Shown here: in pieces, positions 42,378 to 54,782 of the stretch
Numbering within the stretch: the first letter of the stretch is position 1
How the letters are laid out: each line of letters opens with the position of its first letter
Source: Klenkia soli
Lineage (GTDB): Bacteria > Actinomycetota > Actinomycetes > Mycobacteriales > Geodermatophilaceae
NCBI RefSeq assembly: GCF_900103975.1
Contig: NZ_FNIR01000002.1
Coordinates: 310,001 to 374,000 of the forward strand
Direction of reading: 5' to 3'
Length of the DNA: 64,000 bases
Translations under genes and position numbers: made by a program
Notes under the pieces: generated by a model
Seen by the model: only the letters and a program-made list of their open reading frames with translations
Told to the model about the DNA's origin: nothing
Databases searched by the model: none

Positions 42378-43220
42378 ATGGTGGACAGCGTCGGGGTGGT
42401 CGGTGCCGGCACGATGGGCGTGGGCATCGCCTACGTCGTGGCGGTCACGGGAGCCCGCACCGTCGTCGTCGAACCCGACGACGCCCGCATGTCCGCCGTC
42501 CGCCGCGAGGTCGCCGGTGCTGCCGAGGCCGGGGTGCGGCGCGGCAAGCTGACCGCCGCCGTGGCCGACGGGCTGGCCGGCCGGCTCGAGCACGTGACCT
42601 CGGCCGACCAGCTGCCCGAGGGCCTGGACCTGGTCGTCGAGACCGTGCCCGAGGACCTCGACCTCAAGCGCCGGGTGCTGGCCGCGTGCGAGGCGCGCCG
42701 TCCGGCCGTGCTGGCCAGCAACACCAGCGCGCTGTCGATCGACACCCTGGCCGCGGGCCTGGCCCGGCCCGAGGACTTCCTGGGTCTGCACTTCTTCAAC
42801 CCGGTGTGGTCGATCCCCGTCGTCGAGGTGGTCCGCGGCGCCCGCACCGGCGCGGCGACGCTGGAGACCGCGTTGGCCGCCGTGGCCGCGATCGGCAAGG
42901 AGTCCGCGGTCGTCGCCGACGCGCCGGGCTTCGCCACCAGCCGGCTGGACGTCGTCGCCGCGCTGGAGGCCATCCGCATGGTCGAGCAGGGCGTCGGCGA
43001 GCCCGCGGACATCGACCGGGCGATCCAGCTGGCCTACCGGCACCCGGTCGGACCGCTGCGGCTGACCGACATCGTCGGGCTCGACGTCCGGCTGCACATC
43101 GCCCGCAACCTCGAGGTCGCCCTCGGTCCGCAGTTCGCCCCGCCACAGCTGCTGGTCGACAAGGTGGCCGCCGGCGAGCTGGGCGCGAAGTCGGGCCGCG
43201 GGTTCTACGACTGGCATTGA
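42378..43220 (+). CDS. 3-hydroxyacyl-CoA dehydrogenase family protein
   Basis: A 280-aa enzyme that oxidises a 3-hydroxyacyl-CoA to the 3-ketoacyl-CoA with NAD+. The Rossmann motif is VGVVGAGTMGVGIAYVVAV (residues 5-23), followed by ASNTSALSI, the catalytic-His region FLGLHFFNPVWSIPVVEVVR, and DAPGFATSRLDV. The C-terminal helical domain ends KSGRGFYDW. Compared with the usual LHFFNPV-MPLVE pattern the substrate loop is slightly altered, so a non-standard acyl chain is possible. The ATG is preceded by a leaderless -10 box inside an operator palindrome. It is the first gene of the catabolic cluster. Confidence 0.92.
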   Translation: MVDSVGVVGAGTMGVGIAYVVAVTGARTVVVEPDDARMSAVRREVAGAAEAGVRRGKLTAAVADGLAGRLEHVTSADQLPEGLDLVVETVPEDLDLKRRVLAACEARRPAVLASNTSALSIDTLAAGLARPEDFLGLHFFNPVWSIPVVEVVRGARTGAATLETALAAVAAIGKESAVVADAPGFATSRLDVVAALEAIRMVEQGVGEPADIDRAIQLAYRHPVGPLRLTDIVGLDVRLHIARNLEVALGPQFAPPQLLVDKVAAGELGAKSGRGFYDWH

Positions 43221-43242
43221 CGTGGTCGGGGTCACTCCCTAC

Positions 43243-43262
43243 CGTCAACGGTAGCGTTGACG
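43243..43262. promoter_or_regulatory. Operator copy 2 (CGTCAACG-GTAG-CGTTGACG)
   Basis: Perfect 8-bp arms with centre GTAG. TAGCGT (43252-43257), a TANNNT -10 box, lies within it, about 18 bases before the GTG at 43276, leaving room for the CGGAGG ribosome-binding site. It controls the acyl-CoA dehydrogenase, ligase and NTF2-like genes. Confidence 0.8.
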
Positions 43263-43275
43263 AAACGGAGGCCAC

Positions 43276-44472
43276 GTGGACAACACCCCGGTCGGGCTGC
43301 CCGGCAAGGGCTCGCGGATCAGCGACACCACCCAGGAACGGCGCGACCTCCGCGAGGCCGTGCGGCAGCTGGTCGGCGGCTACGGGCGCTCGTACTTCCA
43401 GGACGTCGTGGCCAGGGGCGAGAAGGCCGACGCGCTGTGGTCGGACATGGGCAAGGCCGGGTTCCTCGGCGTGCACCTGCCCGAGGAGCACGGCGGGGGC
43501 GGGGGCGGCCTGGCCGACCTCGCGGTGGTCATCGAGGAGATGGCCAGCCAGGGCTGCCCGATGTTCATGGTGGTCATCAGCCCGGCCATCGCCGGCACCG
43601 TGCTCAGCGCCCACGGCACCCCCGAGCAGAAGCAGAAGTACCTGCCCGGCATCGCCGACGGCACCTTCCGCATGGCCTTCGCCATCACCGAGCCCGACGC
43701 CGGCTCCAACACCCACAAGATCACCACGACGGCGCACCGGGACGGCGACGGCGGCTGGCGGCTGCGCGGGCAGAAGTACTGGACGTCGGGGGTCGACGAG
43801 TGCCAGGCGCTGCTGGTCGTGGCCCGCGACGCCGAGCCCGGCCCCGACGGCCGGCACACCCTGTCGCTGTTCATCTGCGACACCGACGCCCCGGGGCTCA
43901 CCTTCCAGCAGCTGGACTCCGCGCTGCAGCTGCCCGAGAAGCAGTTCATGACCTTCTTCGACGACGTCCCGGTCGAGCGGGCCGGGCTGGTCGGCACCGA
44001 GGGCGAGGGCCTCAAGCAGGTGTTCGCCGGGCTGAACCCCGAGCGGGTGGCCGCGGCCTGCATGGCCAACGGCATCGCCCGGTACGCGCTGGCCCGGGGC
44101 GCGCAGTACGCGAACGAGCGCACCGTCTGGAAGACCCCGATCGGCGCCCACCAGGGCGTGGCGCACCCGCTGGCCGAGGCCTACATCGCCGTCGAGCTGG
44201 CCCGGCTGATGGCCATGCGGGCCGCCGAGATGAGCGACGCCGGGCTCGACGCCGCCGAGGCGTCGAACATCGCCAAGTTCGCCGCCGGCGACGCCGCGGT
44301 CAAGGCGCTGGACCAGGCCATCCAGGTGCACGGCGGCAACGGGCTGAGCAACGAGTACGGCCTCGCCGACCTCTGGTTCGTCGCCCGCATGTTCAAGACG
44401 GCGCCGGTCAGCCGCGAGATGGTGCTCAACCACGTCGCCCAGCACAGCCTGGGCCTGCCCAAGAGCTACTGA
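43276..44472 (+). CDS. Acyl-CoA dehydrogenase family protein (non-canonical C-terminus)
   Basis: A 398-aa FAD enzyme. It shows GFLGVHLPEEHGGGGGGLADL, the FAD motif ITEPDAGSNTHKITT, KYWTSGVDECQALLVV, and QVHGGNGLSNEYGLADLW. Where typical members end with a YEGT-like loop carrying the catalytic Glu, this one has VARMFKTAPVSREMVLNHVAQ, so the base must lie elsewhere, as in several FadE subgroups with unusual substrates. CGGAGG precedes the GTG at 43276. It heads the operon with the CoA ligase and NTF2-like protein, under operator copy 2. Confidence 0.92.
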   Translation: MDNTPVGLPGKGSRISDTTQERRDLREAVRQLVGGYGRSYFQDVVARGEKADALWSDMGKAGFLGVHLPEEHGGGGGGLADLAVVIEEMASQGCPMFMVVISPAIAGTVLSAHGTPEQKQKYLPGIADGTFRMAFAITEPDAGSNTHKITTTAHRDGDGGWRLRGQKYWTSGVDECQALLVVARDAEPGPDGRHTLSLFICDTDAPGLTFQQLDSALQLPEKQFMTFFDDVPVERAGLVGTEGEGLKQVFAGLNPERVAAACMANGIARYALARGAQYANERTVWKTPIGAHQGVAHPLAEAYIAVELARLMAMRAAEMSDAGLDAAEASNIAKFAAGDAAVKALDQAIQVHGGNGLSNEYGLADLWFVARMFKTAPVSREMVLNHVAQHSLGLPKSY

Positions 44473-44475
44473 GCC

Positions 44476-45977
<1,502 letters not shown>

Positions 45978-45978
<1 letters not shown>

Positions 45979-46742
45979 TGCATCCCCTCGCCCGGCTGGC
46001 GCAGCGGTTCACGGTCGACTGGCTGGACCGGGCCGACCCGGCGGTGCCGCCGGAGATCATGGTGCCGGGCTACCGGGTGCACATCGGCGACGTCGAGCTG
46101 GTCGGCCTGGAGCAGTACGTGCCGGCCACCGTCGGCCAGCTCGAGCAGTTCCCCGGCCTGCAGCTCACCGTGCACGGCCTCGTGCTCACCGACGACCGGT
46201 TGGCGCTGCACTTCACCGAGCACGGCGCCTCGGTCCGGCACGACCTGCGGGCGGCGGCCTGGACAGGCGTCGCGCTGTTCGCCCGGGACGGCGACCGGCT
46301 GGCCGAGAACTGGACCCAGGAGGACTACGCGGCCCGTCGCCGGCAGCTGGCCGACGGGGTGCCCGACACGATCGGCCCGCCGGCGGTCGCACCGTGGACG
46401 ACGGCGCCGGCGGCACCCGACCCGGCCGCGGAGGACGTCGTCCGCCGCTGGCTGGGGTCGGCGCAGCCCGGGTTCGACGACGTGACCTGGGACGACGGCC
46501 TCACCGCCGCGCTCGTCCGGCCCCGCGGTGTCGAGGTGGCCGAGCTGTTCTCCGCCGGCCCGACCGTGGCGTTCGCGGCCACCCAGACCGGGGATTTCCT
46601 GGGCACCGACGAGCTGCCGGCCGCGGACGGACCGGTCCGGCTCGGACTGGCCGGGCTCGTGCAGGTGCGGGACGGTGTGGTGGCCGGCGGCGTCGTGGTC
46701 AGCGACCGGCACGGCCTGCTGAGGTCCCGCGCCCGCCGCTGA
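45978..46742 (+). CDS. Protein with two NTF2/SnoaL-like domains
   Basis: A 254-aa cytosolic protein. Residues 1-120 (VDWLDRADPAVPPEIMVPGYRV, GLQLTVHGLVLTDDRLALHFTEHG, AENWTQEDYAARRRQLAD) have the cone-shaped NTF2/SnoaL fold of ketosteroid isomerases and polyketide cyclases. Residues 140-254 look like a second, more divergent copy (AEDVVRRWLGSAQPGFDDVTW to GGVVVSDRHGLLR). Such proteins isomerise, hydrate or bind ring or polyketide substrates. ATG 45978 overlaps the upstream stop as TGATG. It ends ten bases from the convergent enoyl-CoA hydratase. Its place in the cluster suggests action on the pathway intermediate; the reaction is unknown. Confidence 0.72.
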
Positions 46743-46752
46743 CCCCCGGAGG

Positions 46753-47676
46753 TCATCCCCGCTCGGCGCGCTCCGCGGCCCGGCCGGCCTGGTAGGCCTC
46801 CCAGTAGGTGCGGTGGTGGCTGAACGGCTCGTCCCGGTCCTCCACCGCGGCCCGCACGCCGTCGGCGCGCTGGATGCGCTCGAAGTCGGCCATCGCCGGC
46901 CCGGCGATCGCCATCGCGTCGGCGTCGTTGGCCGCGGCGATCGCCGAGGCGATGCCCATGGCGTCCCACCAGCGGTTGGTGGCCTCCTTGTGGCTGTAGA
47001 GCATCTCCAGCGGCACGTGGGAGATCCGCTCGGCGTACGCGCGGGCCACCGCCATCACCTCGTCGGCCGGCACCGCCTTGTTCACCAGGCCGTACTGCTC
47101 GGCCTCGGTGCCGGTCATCGAGTCGCCGGTGAACAGCCACTCCTTGGTCTTGCGCATGCCCAGGTGCACCGGCCACATGCCGAACGTGTGGATCTCGCCC
47201 ATCGAGCGCGCCTCGGGCTGGCCGAAGGTCGCGTCGTCGGCGGCGAAGACGACGTCCAGCACGCCGGCGAGGTCGAGCCCACCGGCCACGCACGCGCCGC
47301 GGACCACGCCGACGGTGGCCTGCCGGATCCGCCACAGCCGCATCCAGCGCTCGCGGGACTCGTGGAACTCGCGGCGGCTGAAGATCGGGGCGCGGCGGTG
47401 CGGGCGGCTGTCCTCGGGGCGGGACGGCTCACCGGTGCCCCAGAGGTAGCCCCACTCGGAGAGGTCGTAGCCGGTGCAGAAGTTCTTGCCGTTGCTGGCG
47501 ACGATCAGCACCCGGGTGTCGTCGTCGGAGTCCAGGTCGTCGAGGACGTCGTCCATCTCGTCGCGCAGCTGCCGGCAGAGCGCGTTGCCGCGCTCGGGCC
47601 GGTTCAGCGTCATCGTGGCGATCCGGCCCTCCTTCTCGTAGGTCAGCATCTCCGGGTTCGGCACCCTGCGGCCCAT
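46753..47676 (-). CDS. Enoyl-CoA hydratase/isomerase (crotonase) family protein
   Basis: A 307-aa crotonase-fold enzyme. It shows ATMTLNRPERGNALCRQLRDE, the oxyanion-hole segments NGKNFCTGYDL and RGACVAGGLDLAGVLDVVFA, and TFGQPEARSMGEIHTFG. The first catalytic Glu of hydratases (in GGGCEL) is Asp here (GGLDLA), while the second (GQPE) is kept. Crotonases with this change often hydrolyse C-C bonds or isomerise rather than hydrate. It is longer than usual by about 40 residues because of an insert around residues 65-95. GAGGAGA precedes the ATG at 47676. It is divergent from the BVMO and shares operator copy 3. Confidence 0.9.
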   Translation of the reverse strand: MGRRVPNPEMLTYEKEGRIATMTLNRPERGNALCRQLRDEMDDVLDDLDSDDDTRVLIVASNGKNFCTGYDLSEWGYLWGTGEPSRPEDSRPHRRAPIFSRREFHESRERWMRLWRIRQATVGVVRGACVAGGLDLAGVLDVVFAADDATFGQPEARSMGEIHTFGMWPVHLGMRKTKEWLFTGDSMTGTEAEQYGLVNKAVPADEVMAVARAYAERISHVPLEMLYSHKEATNRWWDAMGIASAIAAANDADAMAIAGPAMADFERIQRADGVRAAVEDRDEPFSHHRTYWEAYQAGRAAERAERG

Positions 47677-47706
47677 GGCGGTCTCCTCTGTCCTCGTCGT
47701 CGAAGC

Positions 47707-47730
47707 GCTGTCAACGTATGCGTTGACAGC
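47707..47730. promoter_or_regulatory. Operator copy 3 (GCTGTCAACG-TATG-CGTTGACAGC)
   Basis: Perfect 10-bp arms flank TATG in the divergent spacer between the enoyl-CoA hydratase and BVMO genes. The minus-strand TACGTT (47718-47713) inside it is a TANNNT -10 box for the hydratase. A repressor there would control both directions. Confidence 0.8.
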
Positions 47731-47757
47731 TCCTGTGTCCACGGCCACAGTGGAGGC

Positions 47758-49346
47758 ATGACCGACGTCGACGTCGTGGTGGTGGGAGCCGGGTTCGCCG
47801 GCCTGCGGGCGCTGCACACCCTCCGGGAGCGCGGGTACGCCGTCGCCGTGCTGGAGGCCGGCGACGGGATCGGCGGGGTCTGGCACTGGAACCGCTACCC
47901 CGGTGCCCGGTGCGACGTGCGCAGCCACGACTACTCCTACGGGTTCGACCCCGACCTCGAGCAGGAGTGGCGCTGGACCGAGCGGTACGCCACCCAGCCC
48001 GAGATCCTGCGGTACGTCGACCACGTGGTGGAGCGCTTCGACCTGGCCCGCGACGTGCACCTGCGCACCCGGGTCACCCGCATGGTCTTCCGCGACGCCG
48101 GCTGGGACGTCGAGACGACGAACGGCGCGTGGCGGGCCCGGTTCGTGGTGATGGCGACCGGTCAGCTGAGCATCCCCAAGGACCCCGAGCTGCCCGGCCA
48201 GGCCGACTACGCCGGCACCGTGCTGCACACCGCCCGCTGGCCGCGCGAGGGCATCGACCTCACCGGCAAGCGGGTCGGCGTCATCGGCACCGGCTCCTCG
48301 GGCACGCAGCTGGTGCCGGTCGTCGCCGAGCAGGCCGCCCACCTGACGGTCTTCCAGCGCACGCCGAACTTCTCCATCCCGGCCACCAACGGCCCGGTCA
48401 GCGACGAGGAGGACGCCGCGGTCAAGGCGGTCTACCGCGAGCGCCGCGAGGCGGCGCGCAACTCCCCGACCGGGCTGAGCTTCCCGGTCAGCCGGGAGTC
48501 GGCGCTGGAGGTCGACCCCGAGGAGCGGCGCCGGCACTACGACGTGCAGTGGCCGACCACCGGCTTCGGCTTCCTGCTCGCCTACCGCGACCTGATGCTC
48601 GACGAGGCGGCCAACGCCACCGTGGCCGACTTCGTGCGCGAGAAGATCGCCGCCAAGGTCACCAAGCCCGAGCTGCTGCCGCACCTGCTGCCCGAGGGCT
48701 ACCCGTTCGGCGCCAAGCGCCCGCCGGTCGACTCCGGCTACTTCGAGACGTTCAACCGGGACGACGTCGAGCTGGTCGACGTCCGGGACACCCCCATCAC
48801 CGGGTTCACCGAGCACGGCCTGCAGACCACGGAGCGCGAGGTCGAGCTGGACGTCGTGGTCTTCGCCACCGGCTTCGACGCGATGACCGGGGCCCTGCTC
48901 AAGCCCGAGATCGTCGGCCGCGACGGCCGGACGCTGCGCGAGGCGTGGGACGCCGGGCCGCGCACCTACCTGGGCCTGCAGGTGGCCGGGTTCCCCAACC
49001 TGTTCGTGGTCGCCGGCCCGGGCAGCCCGTCGCTGCTGAGCAACGTGCTGCTGAGCATCGAGCAGCACGTCGACTGGATCGCCGACCTGCTCGACGCCGC
49101 CGGGGCCCGGGGCGCCGAGGTCGTCGAGGTCACCGCCGAGGCCGAGGCCGGCTGGGTGGCCCACGTCAACGAGCGGGCCGAGGCCACGCTCTACCCGCAG
49201 GCCCGCAGCTACTACATGGGCGACGACGTGCCCGGCAAGCCGCGGGTGTTCACCCCGTACGTGGGCGGGGTGCGCGGCTACAAGCGGATCCTCGAGCGCG
49301 TGGTCGCCGACGACTACGACGGGTTCGTGCTCTCCGGGGCGTCCCG

Positions 49347-49350
<4 letters not shown>
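47758..49350 (+). CDS. Baeyer-Villiger monooxygenase (FAD/NADPH)
   Basis: A 530-aa flavoprotein that inserts one oxygen next to a ketone carbonyl, giving an ester or lactone. The FAD motif GAGFAG is at residues 10-15, and GVWHWNRYPGARCDVRSHDY follows as in cyclohexanone monooxygenase. The BVMO fingerprint YAGTVLHTARWP lies near residue 155, and the NADPH Rossmann motif VGVIGTGSSGTQL just after. The late FATGFDAMTGAL and MAGD-like regions are also normal. It starts at ATG 47758 after TGGAGG and overlaps the next CoA ligase by GTGA. The ketone is unknown; cyclic or long alkyl ketones are plausible. Confidence 0.95.
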
Positions 49351-51043
<1,693 letters not shown>

Positions 51044-51047
<4 letters not shown>

Positions 51048-53476
51048 GCACGTTCCCGCGGTCCCCGGACGCCGTGCGGGAGCGGTGGACGGCGGCCGGC
51101 GCCTGGGACGGTGCGCTGCTCGATGCCTGGGTGGACGCCGCCGACCCCGCCCGGCTCGCGGTGGTCGACGGCGACGTCCGGCTGACCTACGCCGAGCTGG
51201 CCGACCGTGTGGTGCGCTGCACCGCGGGCCTGCGCCGGCTGGGGATCGGGCCCGGGGACGTCGTGGCCCAGCAGCTGCCCAACTGGTGGGAGGCGCTGGT
51301 CGTGCACCTGGCCGCGATCCGGCTGGGCGCGGTGAGCAACCCGCTCATGCCGATCCTGCGCGAGGCCGAGATGCGGTTCGCGCTGCGCTCGGGCGGCGCG
51401 CGGGTGCTCGTCGTCCCCGGGGCGTTCCGCGGGTACGACCACGCGGCGCTGGCCGAGCGGCTGCGCCCGGACTGCCCGGCGCTGGAGCACGTCGTCGTCG
51501 CCCGGCCCACGGATCCCGGAAACCGCGGTTTCCGGGATCTGCTGGCCACCGCCGAGGGCGGGCACGCCGAGCCCGGGCGGACCAGCGGCGACCCGGTCTG
51601 CCTGCTCTACACGTCGGGCACCGAGAGCGACCCCAAGGGCGCGGTGCACAGCCACGACACCCTCGGCCACGAGGACCGCAGCATGGTGACCCACCTGCAG
51701 CTCACGCCGGAGGACGTCGTGCTCTCGGCCTCGCCGGTCGCGCACGTCACCGGCGTGCTCTACGGCTTCCACCTCGCCTCGCTGCTGGGCACCGCGGTGG
51801 TGTTCTGCGACGTCTGGTCGCCCGAGCGCGGCTGGGAGCTGATCGTGGGGGAGGGCTGCACCGTCACGGTCGCCGCCACCCCGTTCCTGCACGGGCTCAC
51901 CCACGCCCCGGCCCGGCCGGCGTCCTCGACCCTGCGGGTGTTCGGCTGCGGCGGCGCCGACGTCCCGCCCGAGCTGGTCCGGGAGGCGGCCCGGGACCTG
52001 GACTGCACGGTGGTGCGGGTCTACGGCTCCACCGAGATCCCCACGGTCACCGCAGGGCACGCCGACGACCCCGCCGACCTGCGCGCCGACACCGACGGCC
52101 GGGTGGTGGGCCTGGGCGAGCTGCGGGTGGTCGACGACGACGAGCGCGAGGTCCCGCCCGGCACGGTCGGCCACCTGCGGGCCCGGGCGCCGGAGATGTT
52201 CCTGGGCTACCACGGGCTGGACCGGCAGGTCGTCGACGCCGAGGGCTGGTTCGCCACCGGCGACCTCGGCCGGGTCGACGACGCCGGGTACCTGAGCGTC
52301 ACCGGGCGCAGCAAGGACCTGATCCTGCGCGGCGGGGAAAACATCAGCGCCAAGGAGGTCGAGGACCACCTCTACCGGCACCCGGACGTCGCCGACGTGG
52401 CGGTGGTCGCCGTCCCCGACCCGGTGCTCACCGAGCGGGGGTGCGCCGTCGTCGTCCCCCGGCCCGGTGCGACGGTGACGCTGGATTCGCTCACCGCGTT
52501 CCTGGACGGGCTGGGCATCGCGAAGCAGAAGTACCCCGAGTCGCTGGTGGTCGTCGACTGCCTGCCGCGGACGCCGACCGGCAAGGTGCAGAAGAACGTG
52601 CTGCGGCAGCAGGCGCGGCTGCGGACCGACGTCCGGGCGCTGCTGGCCACGTTCGCCCGGGCCGGGGTGCAGACCTACGACCGGGTCGGCCTGGCCGCCG
52701 CGCGGGAGCAGGTGCGCGGGGCGGTGCGGCTGCAGAAGCCCGTCGCCGAGGTCGCCGGGACCCACGACGTCGACCCCGGCGTGCCGGTGCGGGTGTACCC
52801 GGGGACGACGGGCACCGTGCTGGTGTACCTGCACGGCGGCGGCTTCGTGCTCGGCGACCTCGACGTGGTCGACCGGCCGTGCCGGGCGCTGGCCGCGGCG
52901 TCGGGCGCCACCGTGGTGTCGGTGGACTACCGGCTCGCCCCGGAGTCGCCGTTCCCGGGGCCGGTGCTCGACTGCCTGGCCGCCGTCCGGTGGGCCCGGG
53001 GGCTGGGCGAACGGCTGGTGCTGCTCGGCGACTCCGCCGGCGGTGCGCTGGTCGCGGCCGTGTCGACGGCGCTGCGCGACGCCGGGGAACCGCTGCCCGA
53101 CCGGCAGCTGCTCGTCTACCCGACCCTGGCCCCGCCCACCGACACCCCGTCGATGCGGGCGCAGGCCGACGGCCCGCTGATGACCCGCCGCGAGCTCGAC
53201 TGGTTCTGGGGGCTCTACGCCCCGGACGGCGACCCCGCCGCTGCGCCGCTGCTGGCCGCGGACCTGGCCGGGCTGCCGCCGACGACGGTGGTGGTGGCCG
53301 AGCTGGACCCGCTGCGCGACGAGGGCCGGGCCTACGCCGCGCGGCTGGAGGAGGCGGGCGTGCCGGTGGAGCTGGTGGAGTACCCGGGCGCCGTGCACGG
53401 CTTCTGGTGGCTGGACAAGGCGCTGACCCAGGCCGACGAGCTCACCGCCGACCTCGCCCGCCGGGTGCAGCGATGA
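51044..53476 (+). CDS. Acyl-CoA synthetase fused to hormone-sensitive-lipase-type esterase
   Basis: An 810-aa single reading frame. Residues 1-530 form an ANL ligase: LLYTSGTESDPKGAVHSHDTL (P-loop), VRVYGSTEIPTVT, FATGDLGRVDDAGY, RSKDLILRGGENISAKEVE and the Lys motif RTPTGKVQKNVLR. After a short linker, residues 545-810 are an HSL-family alpha/beta hydrolase: HGGGF (597-601), GDSAGG with Ser664, VVVAELDPLRDEG with Asp755, and VHGFWW with His785, a complete triad. The order fits hydrolysis of an ester and activation of the freed acid in one polypeptide. It follows the BVMO and second ligase in one operon. A 28-bp palindrome shared with 37143 lies at codons for DPGNRGFRD. Confidence 0.92.
51512..51539. 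repeat. 28-bp palindromic repeat, copy 2 (inside coding sequence)
   Basis: A perfect 28-base palindrome, GATCCCGGAAACCG then its complement, lies within the ligase-esterase gene and keeps the frame, encoding DPGNRGFRD in a loop region. The intergenic copy at 37143-37170 differs at three bases. This suggests a small palindromic element that can insert into genes. Confidence 0.75.
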
Positions 53477-53554
53477 TCAGGGGGGTGCACCGAAGTTCGT
53501 CCTCCTCCACCAGATCTGGTGGAGGAGGACGGAGTTTCGTGCGCCCCCCTGATC
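53475..53554. terminator. 80-bp long hairpin between convergent genes
   Basis: A perfect 32-base central palindrome (53499-53530; GTCCTCCTCCACCAGA and its complement) is extended by arms GATCAGGGGGGTGCAC (53475-53490) and 53539-53554 with one mismatch. It begins inside the stop codon of the ligase-esterase and ends 13 bases before the thiolase stop. A bidirectional terminator; its length and TGATCA edges recall the repeat at 61000. Confidence 0.75.
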
Positions 53555-53567
53555 GAAGCTGGAGGCG

Positions 53568-54710
53568 TCAGAGGAGCTCGAGGATGGTGGCGTTGGCCTG
53601 GCCGCCGCCCTCGCACATCGTCTGCAGGCCGTAGCGGATCCCGTTGTCCCGCATGTGGTGGACCATCGTGGTCATGATCCGGGCGCCCGAGGCGCCGAGC
53701 GGGTGACCCAGGGCGATGGCGCCGCCGACCGGGTTGAGCACCTTCTCGTCGGCGCCGATGTCGGCCAGCCAGGCCAGCGGCACCGAGGCGAAGGCCTCGT
53801 TGACCTCGAAGACGCCGATCTCGTCCAGCCGCAGGCCCGAGCGCTCGAGCACCTTCTTCGTGGCCGGGATGGGCGCGGTGAGCATGATGACCGGGTCGTC
53901 CGCGGCCAGCGCCACGCTGTGCACCCGGACGATCGGGGTCATGCCCAGCTGGGCGGCCTTCTCGCTGGTCATCATCAGCAGTGCGGCGGAGCCGTCGGAG
54001 ATCTGGCTGGCGTTGCCGGCGGAGACCACGCCGTCGGCCTGGAACGGGGTCTTCAGCCCGGCGAGGGCCTCGACGGTGCCGCCGCGGCGGATGCCCTCGT
54101 CCTGGGCGACCTTGCCCTCGGGGGCGTCGACCGGGGCGATCTGGGCGTCGAAGCGGCCCTCGTCCTGCGCGGCGGCGGCGCGCTCGTGCGAGCGGAGGGC
54201 GAACTCGTCGAGCTGGGTGCGGGACAGGCCCCAGCGCTGGGCGATCATCTCGGCGCCGATGCCCTGGTTCGGGCTCACGCCGTCGTAGCGGGCCATGAAC
54301 TGCGGGCCCATCGGGTCCTGCCCGCTGCGCGAGGAGCCCATGGGCACCCGGGACATCGACTCGATGCCACCGGCCACGACGACGTCGTAGTGCCCGGCGA
54401 CCAGGCCGGCCGCGGCGAAGTGGACGGCCTGCTGGGAGGAGCCGCACTGCCGGTCGACGGTGGTGCCGGGCACCGACTCGGGCCAGCCCGCGGCGAGCAC
54501 GGCCGTGCGGGCGATGTCGAAGGTCTGCTCGCCCGACTGGGAGACGCAGCCCCACACCACGTCGTCGACCAGGGCGGGGTCGAGGCCCGAGCGGCTGGCC
54601 AGGGACGCGAGCACGTGGGCCGACAGGTCGGCCGGGTGGACGCCGGACAGGCCTCCGTTGCGCTTGCCCACGGGCGTGCGCACGGCCTCGACGATGACTG
54701 CGTCGCGCAT
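53568..54710 (-). CDS. Acetyl-CoA C-acetyltransferase (thiolase)
   Basis: A 380-aa thiolase; cleaves 3-ketoacyl-CoA with CoA or condenses two acetyl-CoA. The nucleophile Cys89 is in VDRQCGSSQQAVHFAA. ASQISDGSAALLMM, EVNEAFASVPLAW, GGAIALGHPLGASGAR and the acid/base Cys366 in TMCEGGGQANATILEL are all present, so the enzyme should be active. It may finish beta-oxidation for the BVMO cluster, which converges on it, or serve the upstream IcmF group in the same direction. A TACAGT -10 box lies about 50 bases before the ATG at 54710. Confidence 0.94.
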   Translation of the reverse strand: MRDAVIVEAVRTPVGKRNGGLSGVHPADLSAHVLASLASRSGLDPALVDDVVWGCVSQSGEQTFDIARTAVLAAGWPESVPGTTVDRQCGSSQQAVHFAAAGLVAGHYDVVVAGGIESMSRVPMGSSRSGQDPMGPQFMARYDGVSPNQGIGAEMIAQRWGLSRTQLDEFALRSHERAAAAQDEGRFDAQIAPVDAPEGKVAQDEGIRRGGTVEALAGLKTPFQADGVVSAGNASQISDGSAALLMMTSEKAAQLGMTPIVRVHSVALAADDPVIMLTAPIPATKKVLERSGLRLDEIGVFEVNEAFASVPLAWLADIGADEKVLNPVGGAIALGHPLGASGARIMTTMVHHMRDNGIRYGLQTMCEGGGQANATILELL

Positions 54711-54759
54711 CGGGCGACTCCTCTCGCTCTGCGCCGGCGGCGGTGCCGACGCGATGACG

Positions 54760-54776
54760 GTCAGGACTGACTGTAT
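54760..54776 (-). promoter_or_regulatory. Promoter/operator of the thiolase gene
   Basis: GTCAG-GA-CTGAC (54760-54771) is a short inverted repeat. On the minus strand it is followed by TACAGT (54775-54770), a TANNNT -10 box. The overlap suggests that a regulator acting on the repeat would control thiolase. The motif differs from GTCAACG-N4-CGTTGAC. Confidence 0.45.
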
Positions 54777-54782
54777 CGCGGA

